64,000 bases of DNA from Cafeteria roenbergensis. Its lineage: Eukaryota; Sar; Bigyra; Bicosoecida; Cafeteriaceae. The translations under genes and the position numbers were made by a program. Where the stretch lies: contig VLTN01000041.1 of assembly GCA_008330645.1 (NCBI GenBank), forward strand, positions 1-64,000, given 5' to 3'. Position 1 is the first letter of the stretch; each line of letters begins with the position of its first letter. The notes under the pieces are model-generated. The model saw only the letters and a list, made by a program, of their open reading frames with translations. It was not told the origin of the DNA and searched no databases. Positions 50,374-60,056 of the stretch are shown one piece after another.

Positions 50374-50608
50374 GGCGTCTGGGCCCTGAGAGTTGAGTGC
50401 CGACCGTTTGTTCTGCTGGCGATGCGTGGCACCACAAGCAGGCTGCAGAGCTGGGCCACGAACACGCACGAATGCCGCTGCAGACACAGGTTGGAACAAG
50501 CACGCGGTCCTGGGGTGGTCGCCAGCACGACGGCTAGCGAGCGCCCGCGGTAGTGTAGACGTCAGGCCGCGTGCGACTGGTGCTCGAGGCAAAAGACGGC
50601 TCCTCCGC

Positions 50609-52796
50609 TCAGCCGAACCAGCGCTTGCCGTAGCGGAGCTTGAGCAAGTCAACGACCTCCTCGATGCTCTTCAGGGCCTTGTCGAGGTCCTCGCGGGTGT
50701 GGCCGGCGCTGATGCAGAAGCGGGTTCGGGACTCGATGAGGGAGGTGGCGGGGAAGCCCACGACGACGACAGCGAGCCCTCGGTCAAAGCACTCGCGCGA
50801 GAACTGGGCCACCTTTCCGGGGTTGTAGATCATGAGCGGCACCACGGGGGAGTCCTGCTGGCCGAGGAGCTCGCAGCCCATGTCCTCGAGGCGGGAGCGG
50901 AAGTAGTTGGCGTTGTCCTTGATGGCCTGCAGCTTGCGAGCGCCCCTGTCGGTGCCGTCGCGGCCATCGATGATCTCAAACGCGCGCAGCACCTGCGCCA
51001 CCACCACAGGCGACATTGCTGTGCCGTACACGCTGCCGGAGGAGTTCTGGCGCAGGTAGTCGATGAGCTCCTTGGAGCCCGCGATGTACCCGCCCATTGC
51101 GCCGTAGCTCTTGGTGAAGGTGCCCATCATCACATCCACGTCCGCAGTGTCCACGCCGCAGTGCTCGCAGGCGCCGCGGCCGGTCTTGCCGAGCGCGCCG
51201 ATGCTGTGCGCCTCATCGACCCTGCGAGCAGCGCGAGCGAGTGGCCACGCGGGTCCGCAGCAAGCGCAAGAGTGGCAGAGTGTGGGGTAGGGGGGGGGGG
51301 GCGGCAACGGGACGACGCAAGGACGGGGCGCGGGGCGGGGACGCGAGCGGGCGAGAGCAGGGGCGAGCGACGGGGTGGGCAGCAGCCCCGCAGAGTCAGC
51401 CATCGCTGCCAAGCAGTCGCCGCAGCCACACTCACATGACGTATGCCTTGTAGCGCTTGGCGACGCGCACGAGGGGCTTGAGGTCCGCGATCTCGCCCTC
51501 CATGGAGTACACGCCCTCCACCACGACGAGGATCTTGCGCCAGGGGCGGCGCAGGCCGGGCTGGCCGCCGATGATAGCCTCGCGCAGCAGCTGCTCGAGG
51601 TGGGCGGGGTTGTTGTGGCGGAACACGCGGATGCTCGCGCCCGAGTGGCGCGCGCCGTTGACGATGGAGGCGTGGTTGAGCGCATCGCTGAGGATGAGCG
51701 TGCCCGGGCCCATGAGCGCCGGGATGGAGGCCGCGTTGGTGCCATAGCCCATCGAGTACACGATGGCGGCATCCTTGCCGAGGAACGCGGCCACGTTGGC
51801 CTCCAGCTCCGCTTGCAGGGACGTGAGGCCGATGTCCACGGCAGAAGCGCAGGAGCTCACGCTGTACTGGTCCACTGCCTCCATCACGGCGCTGCGGCAA
51901 GTGTCCTCCCAGTCGTCCGCGAAGCCCAGGTAGTTGTACGACCCGAGGTTGAGGCACTCGCGCTTGCCGCCAGACGGGGCCAGCTGATACGAGCCCTTCA
52001 CAACGCTTCGCTCCATTACCGACATCGTGGCGGAGAGCGGGGGGCCCGTGATTGGGCGGGACCAGCAGTCCTGGACACGGTGGTACATGCGCCGAGTGTA
52101 GAAGTTCTCCCAGTCCTGAAGCAACGGGGCTAGCCCCTGCGGTCTCGGCAGGCGGCGAACCAAGCAACAGTGACATGGGCAGAAGGGGCAGCTCGCGACC
52201 CAAAAGCGCGGGCGCATGCGCAAGCGCGTCAGAGTCGCCGGGAGCCAGCCGGTCGGGAGCGCCTCGCGCGACGCAGCCGGCAGGGCAGGCAACGGCGCGT
52301 CGGGGCAATGAAAGCGCCTTGGTCGCCGGCCTGCCCGAGGCCCGAGCCGGCTTCGAGGCCTTTCAACGCCTCGGCGTAGCCAGAGTGCTCAGAGGCGGCC
52401 CCAAAGCCAACCAGAGCGGGGCGGCCAGAGCCACCGGGCGGGGGAGCGCAGCGGGCGCGCACGACCGGGGCAGGGGCAGTGGGCGGATGTTGATCGGAAG
52501 GCCGCTTGGGTCTTTCCCGCCCTCACCTTGGACAGCGTCAACGCCCCGTAGCGGGAGCCAGCCAGGCGACCGAGCGCGTCGCGGATGTGCCCAAGCACGT
52601 ACAGCATGGCATACGAAAAGTAGGTGGTGAGGATCACCAGGGCGCCAGGGCCATGGGAAGCCGTGGCTGACGGGGCGCGAGGCTTCCTGCTGTTGAGCCC
52701 CGGCGCTTGCAGCGGCCGGAGCGCTTGCCCCAGGAGCGACGGAGGCCTCCGCGACGAGCGCCTGGCAGAGGAAGACGCTCGCACTGCTTCCGGCAT
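50609..52796 (-). CDS. LCB2: Serine palmitoyltransferase subunit 2 (LCB2)
   Basis: Pyridoxal-phosphate enzyme subunit that condenses serine with palmitoyl-CoA, the first step of sphingolipid synthesis in the ER. 527 residues from exons 52796-52527, 52136-51436 and 51221-50609. Introns: 390 bases (GTGAGG...CGCAG) and 214 bases (GTGAGT...CGCAG). Exon 1 carries the membrane segment VILTTYFSYAMLYVLGHIRD. Exon 2 starts GLAPLLQDWENFYTRRMYHR and has LNLGSYNYLGFADDW and VVVEGVYSMEGEIADL. The last join restores KAYVMVDEAHSIGALGKTGR, then MGTFTKSYGAMGGYIAGSK, whose Lys (about residue 361) binds the cofactor. RGLAVVVVGFPATSLIESRTR is also diagnostic. The first 45 residues before the membrane segment are basic and not conserved, so the start at 52796 is less sure than the rest. 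Confidence 0.95.
51290..51301. repeat. G12 homopolymer inside LCB2 intron 2
   Basis: Twelve G on the plus strand, so poly-C in the pre-mRNA, about 70 bases before the splice acceptor. Confidence 0.85.
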
Positions 52797-53307
52797 GGTA
52801 GCGGCCGCTCCAGCAGTGCCTTTCCCGGTCGGCGGTGATCTGACGCATGTCGCGATACTCCGACTCCCAACCACAAAGGGAAGCTCTGCAGCACTCGGCT
52901 TTGCGGGACTGGTTGGCGCTGGAGTCGAGAATTCGGCAGCCCCGCCCCCAACGCCAGCCCCCCCCCCCCCCCCCCGCCCGCCTCCCCACGCAAGGCGTAG
53001 CCGGGGGCGCGCTTGGTCGTGTGTAGCGCGCCGAAGGTCGCGCGGCTGCGCACAGCGAGTCACACGCACATGCTGCGCTGATATTTGACTCAGCACAAGC
53101 ATCGATGCTGGCCCCGGGTTGTCGTTCGGCGCAGCGCGCTCGGCAACGCCGCCCGCGGTCACTCGCGCGGCGCGGAGCGGCTGCCCGCCCGACGGACCCT
53201 CCCCGGGAGCACGACCCTGCACGTTCGCGGGCCAGTGAGCGCGAGGCCACGCCTGCGGGAGGTGCGCCGCGGACTCTCGCCCCGAGCGCAGCGGGGCGTT
53301 GCAAAAC
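52797..53307. promoter_or_regulatory. Divergent region, LCB2 / kinesin
   Basis: 511 bases between two opposite start codons, with a C18 tract in the middle. Likely promoters for both genes; no other element recognised. Confidence 0.45.
52958..52975. repeat. C18 homopolymer
   Basis: Eighteen C on the plus strand within the divergent LCB2/kinesin region. Confidence 0.9.
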
Positions 53308-56300
53308 ATGGACGAGCGCAAGATTGACGACGAGGTGTCCGTGCGCGTTCCCGGCGCGGCAGCTGGCGTCGGCATGGCGGCGTCTGTCGAGCCCGGGCCT
53401 GCCGCGGCAGGCCCAGCGCGTGTGCCGGCTGGCGTGGACCATGGCGGCGTTGTGCAGCAAAGCGCCCCCGGCCTGCTGGCGCCTCCCCGCCCCGGAACAG
53501 TGCGCGAGCGGGCGTTCGTTCCCAAGGACCTGGCCGTAAAAGCGATTGAGACCGCTACTGGGGACATGCGCGCTCTCAAGGCGCGCGCCCTGGGCGCTGT
53601 GGAGCGGATGAGTGCCGAGTACCAGGCCGCCTCAGAGCGCCAGCATGCGTGGTACGAGGACGTTGTCCGGTCGATGCGAGAGCGTGGCGCTGAGCACGTC
53701 AGTGGCCTCCGCGACAAGCTGCTGGACGCGCGGCGGAAGCTCATCACCGCCGAGCGGCGGGCCGAGCGCTTGCGCGAGCAGGCAGCAGCCGCGGAGCGGC
53801 GGGAGAAGGATGCGGTGGAGGCAGCGCGGCGGGAAGCGGAGGAAACGCGCGCTCGGCACGCAGCGGAAGGCGAGGCGGCGTCCAGGCAGGCGGCCGAGGC
53901 GCTCGAGCGCCGCGCGCAGGAGGCGGCCGAACAATCCGCCGAGGCCGCGGCGCGCCACAAGGCCGAAGTCGAATCGCGCGAAGCTGCCGCCCAGGCCAAG
54001 CTCGCGTCCGCCGTCGCAGCCGCCGAGGCCCACGAGGCGGCGCTGACCAAGGCCGAAGCGAGGGCGGCGGCCGCGGAGAGCGACGTTGCCAAGACCCAGG
54101 CAGAGCTGGCAGCAGCGACGGCAGCTGCGGCGGGGGGATCGGAGGAGCTCATGGCGCAGCTGCGCGCGGCGCAGGAGCAGGTCCGGGCGGCGGAGGCGGA
54201 GGCGGAAAAGGCGGAGGCAGCGAGGGTGCAGGCGGAGGCCAAGGCAGAGGCTGCGCAGGCAGCGGTGGGGCAGCCGCTTCGCGCGACCGAGGAGGAGCGA
54301 GTCGCCGGCTCGGCGCCGCCGGCAGAGGCCGGTGGCGCGAGTGCGGACAGCTCCGGTGCGGCGGCCGCGGCCGCAGCGTCGGCAGCGGCGGCGGCCGAAT
54401 CGGACAAGGAGGTGATCCAGCTGCGGGAGGAGCTGGCTGAGGCGCGCAGACAGCTGGGCCGGGCGGAGGCGGCGGCGGCAGCGGCGGCCGCCGCCGCAAC
54501 GGGCGCTGCAGCGACGACCAAATCCCGCGCCCGGGCAGACCTGGAGGCGGAGGTCGTTGCTGCCGAGGCAGCAATGAAGCGAGCGGAGGCCTACGCCGCC
54601 GAGGCCAAGGCCGAGGCCGCCACTGAGACGGCGGAGCACAAGGCGGCCAAGGCGGAGGTGAAGCGCTGGCTGGAGGAGTACAAGGCGGAGCACGGTGCGG
54701 AGCCGGACGACCTCGCCAAGCAGGGCGTGCGGGACAAGTACGGCCGGTACGCGTCCACCAGGGAGTCCCGCGACGCGGCGCAGCGCCAGGCGGAGGCCCG
54801 GAAGGAGGAGGCCGCCGAGGCGCGGCGGCAGTGGGAGCGGCTCGTGGACCGCCTGCAGGAGCTGGAGAGCGAGGAGGCTGGCGGGGCAGCGCCGGCAGAG
54901 GGGTCGCCCGTAGCTGTGATGGGGACTCGGGGGCTGGCGCCAGGCGGCGAGGAGGCTGCTGCGGCGGTTCGGCGCGCCGAGGACAGGGCTGCCGCGGCCG
55001 AGGCGAGGGCGGCGAGCGCTGAGAAGCGGGCAGCAGACGCCGAAGTCGCCGCCTCTGCCGCTGCCGAAGCCACTGCCAACGCCGTCGCTGCCGCTCGCCG
55101 GGTATCGGCGGCTGCCGCGCCCGCTGCGGGCTCCCCCCCAAAAGACGACGGCGGGGAGGAGGGCGCTGCTGGCCTGGCGACGGCGGCGGCGGCCGCTGCA
55201 GAGGAGGCCAAGAACGAGGCGGAGGCCGAGCTTGCCTCGACGCGCCGCCGGCTCCGGGAGGCAGAGGACGAGGCGGCAGACGCGCGGAGGGCGGAAGCGG
55301 ACGCGCGGGCGGACGCGGAGCTCGCCCGTGCAGAGCTCGAGGCGGCTCTGGGGGCCGCGGCGGCAGGGCACGCCGACGGCGACGGGGACGGCGACGGTGC
55401 GGGCGGGGCGGCAGCGGCTTCGGCGGCTGGCGCGGGCGCCGAGTGGGATGGCGAGTGCGGCGCCGACCTGGTCGTGCTCCGTCGAGAGACCTCGGGCACC
55501 GTGGAGAGCGCCAAGGGGCTGTGGCGGGAGAAGAAGAAGCGCGAGTGCCTCGACACCCTGGTGCGGCAGAGCCAGACGCTCTCCAAGGAGCTGGCTCTGG
55601 GTGAGGCCGGGGCGGGAGCGGAGGGGGCGGCCATTCGCGCGCGGCTCGGGTCGGGGGTGGAGCGGGCTCAGACAGACGCAGAGTCCTCGTCAAGCGACGC
55701 TGAGCGGGCCAAGGTCCTCCGAGTCGGGCTGGACCGGTTCCTAAAGGAGGCCGCCGAGGCGGAGGCCGCAATGGACGCGGCGAGGGCCGCGGAGCGCAAG
55801 CGGGAGGAGGAGCGCGCAGCAGGGGGCGTGGGGCGCGGCGCGGGCACAGGCACGGCGGGGCAGGGCGCGTCCGGGGCTGTGGTCGCCTTGCTCAAGCAGC
55901 AGCTGGCGCGTGCGCTTCGCGAGCGCGACGACGTGGTTGAGGCCGCCGGCTCGGCCAGGGAGGAGTCGGCTCGGCTGGCCAGTGAGCTCGAGGAGGCCAA
56001 GGCGGAGCTCGAAGCCGCGCAGGCTGCTGCCGCTGCCGCCGCTGCGGCGCAGGAGGAGGAGGAGGCCGACGGCGACGGCGACGGCGCTGGCGACGGTGAC
56101 GGCGGCGACACGCCGACAACGGCAGGCGCGCCCGGCTCGAGGGCAGCGGGCGCAGGCGCTGCGGCGGGAGCTGCTGCTGGCGGCGCTGGGAGCAAGGCGC
56201 TGAAGAAGCGAGCAGAGGCCGCGGAGGCCGAGGCGGCCAAGCTCCGCAAGGCAGCCGTCGCTGCCAAGCGGGAGCTTAAGGAGGCCAGGGAGGCGCAGGC

Positions 56301-58008
56301 CAGGGCCGAGTCGGAGGCCAAGCGGGCGGCTGCTCGCGCCTCGGCTGCCGTGCCGTCCAAGGCGGACGCCAAGCGGGAGGCGGAGAAGGCCAAGCGTGAG
56401 AAGAAGGCCATTGAGGACCTCAAGGCCAGGGCTAGGCAGGCGGAGGCGGAGCGGGACGCCGCGGCAAAGGCCCAAACCGAGGCCGAGCGGGCGCTGGCGG
56501 CGGCCCAGCGGCGGGCGGAGGCCGACGCGGGGAAGCAAACGGCGGAGCTGGAAGCGGCCGCGGCGGCCGCAAAGCGGGACACTGACCGGCTGGAGCGCGA
56601 CTTGGCCGAAGCCAGAAAGCAGCTGGCCGCGGCTGAGGCAGAGCGTGACTCGCTCAAGGCGGAGCGGACCACGCTCAAGGCGCGCGTGGCTGAGCTTGGG
56701 TCGCTGGACGCCGAAGTGGAGGGCCTTCGCGCCGAAGCGAAGCGCGCCAAGGAGATGGAGAAGGCCATGGCGGCGGCGGCGGCCTCCGAGGCGGACATGG
56801 CCGCCAAGTACAAGAAGGAGGTGGTGCTCCGCAAGCAGTACTGGAACATGATGGAAGACATGAAGGGCAAGATCCGGGTAATTTGCCGCACGAGGCCGAT
56901 GTCAAGGTCGGAGGAGGAGCGCGGCTGCGCCTCAATCGTCGAGTTTCCCGACACCTTCACCATCGACGTGACCACCAGCAAGGGCGTCAAGAGTTTCGTG
57001 TTCGACCAGTGCTTCGGCCCAGCGTCGGCCCAGGAGGAGGTGTTCGAGGACACCGAGCGGCTGGTGCAGAGCGCGTTCGACGGCTTCAACGTCTGCATCT
57101 TCGCCTACGGGCAGACGGGCTCGGGCAAGACGTTCACGATGTCCGGCAGCCCGGACATGCCGGGCATCACCCCGCGGGCCATCGCCAAGCTCTTCGGCCT
57201 CATCGAGTCCCACAAGGCGGACATGGACGTGACGGTGACGGCCAGCATGGTCGAGATCTACAACGAGCAGCTGCGAGACCTCCTCTACCGCGCTGCCAAC
57301 GTGCGCAACAAGAAGGCGCTCGCCGACCCCCCCAAGCTCCAGATCAAAGTCGACGCCAAGGGCTGGGTCAACGTGAAGAATTCGCACATTGAGGTGGTGA
57401 CAAGCGTCGACGAGCTGCTCGGCGTGTTCGACTCGGGCAACAGCGCCCGCGCCGTCGGGTCCACCAAGATGAACTCGGAGTCGTCGCGCTCTCACTCCGT
57501 CTTCTCCATCATGCTCGAGGCGTACAACCGCATCACCAAGAAGACCACGCGGGGGAAGCTCTCGCTCGTGGATCTGGCGGGATCGGAGCGCGCAGGCAAG
57601 ACTGGCGCAACGGCAGACCGCCTCAAGGAGGCGCAGGCAATCAACAAGAGCCTCTCTGCGCTTGGCAACGTCATCTCGGCCCTGTCCAGCGGCGAGAAGC
57701 ACATCCCGTACCGAGACAACCTGCTGACCCGCCTCATGCAGGACAGCCTTGGCGGCACCGCCAAGACACTCATGTTCTGCTGCTGCTCGCCCGCCGACTA
57801 CAACGACGAGGAGACCCTGTCCACGCTCGTCTACGCCGCCAGAGTGAAGCTGATCACCAACGAGGCCAAAAAGGAGGAAGACTCCGCCGAGGTAACCCGC
57901 CTCAAGCGCATCATCAAGAAGCTCAAGGCGGGGGAGGCCGTCGACGAGGACGAAGACGCAGGCGGGGGTGCCGGAGCTGCCGCGGCGGCCTCCGCCGCCG
58001 ATGACTGA
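53308..58008 (+). CDS. Kinesin-14 with C-terminal motor and giant Ala-rich stalk
   Basis: 1,566 residues, single exon, ATG 53308 with A at -3 and G at +4. After about 90 non-helical residues comes an Ala/Glu/Arg coiled-coil stalk of roughly 1,090 residues, broken by Gly/Ala/Asp spacers. The neck LRKQYWNMMEDMKGKIRVIC leads into the motor (residues ~1,187-1,530). P-loop GQTGSGKT is at 1268-1275, switch I NSESSRSH from 1389, switch II LVDLAGSE at 1420-1427. Neck and motor resemble plant KCBP (kinesin-14 VI), but no MyTH4-FERM tail domain is visible. A short basic segment (RLKRIIKKLKAG) follows the motor, where KCBP has its calmodulin-binding helix, and then an acidic end. The neck placement predicts minus-end-directed movement. 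Cargo unknown. Confidence 0.93.
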   Translation: MDERKIDDEVSVRVPGAAAGVGMAASVEPGPAAAGPARVPAGVDHGGVVQQSAPGLLAPPRPGTVRERAFVPKDLAVKAIETATGDMRALKARALGAVERMSAEYQAASERQHAWYEDVVRSMRERGAEHVSGLRDKLLDARRKLITAERRAERLREQAAAAERREKDAVEAARREAEETRARHAAEGEAASRQAAEALERRAQEAAEQSAEAAARHKAEVESREAAAQAKLASAVAAAEAHEAALTKAEARAAAAESDVAKTQAELAAATAAAAGGSEELMAQLRAAQEQVRAAEAEAEKAEAARVQAEAKAEAAQAAVGQPLRATEEERVAGSAPPAEAGGASADSSGAAAAAAASAAAAAESDKEVIQLREELAEARRQLGRAEAAAAAAAAAATGAAATTKSRARADLEAEVVAAEAAMKRAEAYAAEAKAEAATETAEHKAAKAEVKRWLEEYKAEHGAEPDDLAKQGVRDKYGRYASTRESRDAAQRQAEARKEEAAEARRQWERLVDRLQELESEEAGGAAPAEGSPVAVMGTRGLAPGGEEAAAAVRRAEDRAAAAEARAASAEKRAADAEVAASAAAEATANAVAAARRVSAAAAPAAGSPPKDDGGEEGAAGLATAAAAAAEEAKNEAEAELASTRRRLREAEDEAADARRAEADARADAELARAELEAALGAAAAGHADGDGDGDGAGGAAAASAAGAGAEWDGECGADLVVLRRETSGTVESAKGLWREKKKRECLDTLVRQSQTLSKELALGEAGAGAEGAAIRARLGSGVERAQTDAESSSSDAERAKVLRVGLDRFLKEAAEAEAAMDAARAAERKREEERAAGGVGRGAGTGTAGQGASGAVVALLKQQLARALRERDDVVEAAGSAREESARLASELEEAKAELEAAQAAAAAAAAAQEEEEADGDGDGAGDGDGGDTPTTAGAPGSRAAGAGAAAGAAAGGAGSKALKKRAEAAEAEAAKLRKAAVAAKRELKEAREAQARAESEAKRAAARASAAVPSKADAKREAEKAKREKKAIEDLKARARQAEAERDAAAKAQTEAERALAAAQRRAEADAGKQTAELEAAAAAAKRDTDRLERDLAEARKQLAAAEAERDSLKAERTTLKARVAELGSLDAEVEGLRAEAKRAKEMEKAMAAAAASEADMAAKYKKEVVLRKQYWNMMEDMKGKIRVICRTRPMSRSEEERGCASIVEFPDTFTIDVTTSKGVKSFVFDQCFGPASAQEEVFEDTERLVQSAFDGFNVCIFAYGQTGSGKTFTMSGSPDMPGITPRAIAKLFGLIESHKADMDVTVTASMVEIYNEQLRDLLYRAANVRNKKALADPPKLQIKVDAKGWVNVKNSHIEVVTSVDELLGVFDSGNSARAVGSTKMNSESSRSHSVFSIMLEAYNRITKKTTRGKLSLVDLAGSERAGKTGATADRLKEAQAINKSLSALGNVISALSSGEKHIPYRDNLLTRLMQDSLGGTAKTLMFCCCSPADYNDEETLSTLVYAARVKLITNEAKKEEDSAEVTRLKRIIKKLKAGEAVDEDEDAGGGAGAAAAASAADD

Positions 58009-58257
58009 GCGTCGTGCTGCCTCGTGTCCTGCGGGCCCTTCATGCCCCGCCCCTGTCCCGCGCCATTGCGGCCCCGATTGCGTCGTCCCGTTGCCCCACT
58101 AGATGCGTTGCTTTGGCTGCTTGCCGGTCGCGAATCCAATCCTCCGCCGCGCGCCAGGAGTCCCGCAAATGCGGTCGACCGCCGCCGGGCTTCGGCTCTG
58201 CCGCGTTGCCGCCACGCGCACGCCAGACGCGCACACGCGTGCTGACCCTGAAGAGCC

Positions 58258-59316
58258 ATGCAATCCGCGACCCGCAGCGCCGTTTCCCTTTCCCGGGTTG
58301 CGGGGGCGTCGCTGCGACGCTCGATGGCCACGGCCGCCATGGAGAGCAACGTGCCCTTCGGAATCAGCACCGGCGCCATGCATCTTTTGCTTCAGTCCAT
58401 GAAGCTGCTGCCGGGGCTGGCCCCTCCCGACGTCAAGGTTGGCATCGTTGGCGTGGGGGCTCGAGGCGCTGCGACGAGCATCTCGGAGACGACTGACAGC
58501 AAGGTCCACGCGATCATTGCGTCCGGCTCCTCCGTCAATGGTGAGCGCGCCTTGTGCGGGTTCCTGAGCGGGCCGCGCTGCCACGGGCCGCGTTGGCACG
58601 GGCCGCGCGCCGCGCTGCGGCTGTGGGTTGCGCCTTTTTTTGAGCGGCTCGTCTGAGCGCTTTCGGCCCGCCGACTGGTGCTCGCAGACGCCCTCTCTGG
58701 AATGGTGGACGCCGAGGGCGACTCGTTCGACGCCGTGTTCATCGCGCAGGCGGCCCACACTCTGTACGCCCCCGGCGCGGACATCAAGGCTGCCCTTCGC
58801 ACTGCGCGCAGCCTGCTTCGCCCGCAGAGCGATGCCGAGGATGCCGAGCCCCGCATTCAGTCCCGCCTGGCGCTGCTGTGGGCGCGCGCTGCCCCTGAGA
58901 CGCGGTGCCGCCCTGGCCACGCCGACGTGAACGCCATCATGAAGGCGCTCGTGGAGCTGCAGGGCGCCGAGGGCGAGCTTGCCGGGGCAGCGGCCAAAGC
59001 GCGCTTGCTCGCCGCCGGGGCCGCGGAAGGCCAGACCAGCAGCCCCATCCAGTGGCACCACGAGCTCACCGCCCTCGCGGCGGAGGCGGGCCTGGGCGTC
59101 CCCATGCACAGGCAGCTTGTGGACAGCGTGCCGGTGGTGAGCGAGGCTGAGGCTGGGGCGGTGCTGCGGTGCTGCCTGGACGCCACGGTGGGGAGAGACT
59201 GCTCGTCGGCGGAGCTGGGGGAGGCGCTGGGGCGCATGTCCTGGGGCCAGGCCAGCGAGGGCGAGATGATGGTGCCGCTCAACTTGCACTCGTGGCACGT
59301 TTCGTCTAACCGCTGA
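58258..59316 (+). CDS. Methyltransferase-like protein, probably mitochondrial
   Basis: 303 residues from exons 58258-58540 and 58688-59316; the 147-base intron is GTGAGC...CGCAG. The N-terminus MQSATRSAVSLSRVAGASLR is a typical mitochondrial presequence. The core reads VKVGIVGVGARGAATSI, which sits where SAM-dependent methyltransferases have motif I (here VGVGARG, not the usual DxGxGxG). Across the splice comes AIIASGSSVN-DALSGM, and then DSFDAVFIAQAAHTLYAPGA, close to the post-motif region of Methyltransf_11 enzymes of the yeast TMT1/YER175C kind. The C-terminal 180 residues are helical. Loss of the acidic residue of motif I makes catalysis uncertain; a degenerate methyltransferase fold is possible. 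Fold likely, substrate unknown. Confidence 0.7.
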
Positions 59317-60056
59317 GCAACGAGGCCGCCCTCGCCCGGCAGGCCAACTCGGTAGTGGGTGCTGCGGCGGGCGCAGCGCCAGCCAGTCTGGCGTCTTGGG
59401 GCGGGGAGGCTTTCCGCGGCGTGAGCGGGAGAGGGTGTGATTGTGTGCGTGCTGTTGCCCGGCCGTGTGCGAGTGGAAGTGCGGTTCACCCGGTGGCTGA
59501 GTGAGTTCCCTTTGTTCGTTGATGGGTCGGCGGGGCGGCACTCTGAGGCCAGACAATCACTCATTCCCACACGCACTGAGCGCACGCCCACCGACGCATG
59601 GCTTGCAACACCATGACGCTCTCGCCAACAGGCAGCACACTGGAGGCGAGAGCATTGTTGAAAACGAAAGAAGACACATTGCGAGAATACAACGAAATTT
59701 ACTGGATTCGATCCAGAAACCACCGAGCCTGCGCGCCCCCTCCCCCTCTATGGCAACCACCATAGGGGGCGCGCGGGCAGGCGGGAGCGGCGCGCACGCT
59801 GCCACGGCCCCGCAACAGCCGCGCCCAGCGGCTCAGAGCCACTGGGCAGTGCCGCAGGACCGCGCGCGTGCGCAGGCCAGCTCATCCGGGAGGCACAATC
59901 GGATGCGAAGCGGCGCAGCTGGGGCGGTGGTGGTTGCAGCGACGGCAGCGGCCCCGCGCGGACGACAGCGCGTGGGGCCGCTGCGGCGGCCACCTCGACC
60001 ACTCGGCCGCGAATAAAAGTCACAGGCAACGAGACCAGGGGAGTGGCGGGCGGGGC
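59317..60056. other. Intergenic, convergent genes, lower-GC pocket
   Basis: 740 bases between two stops. A pocket at about 59630-59730 is visibly richer in A and T than anything nearby. An AATAAA on the plus strand near 60011 could be a polyadenylation signal but lies far from the methyltransferase stop. No gene supported. Confidence 0.45.

Noticed and set aside
59690-59735. GGATTCGATCC resembling a tRNA T-arm
   Set aside because: No D-arm, anticodon arm or acceptor stem can be drawn around it; the loop does not fit TTCRANY.
60008-60016. AATAAA as the polyadenylation signal of the methyltransferase gene
   Set aside because: Almost 700 bases beyond the stop and next to the opposite gene's end; cannot be assigned without transcript ends.
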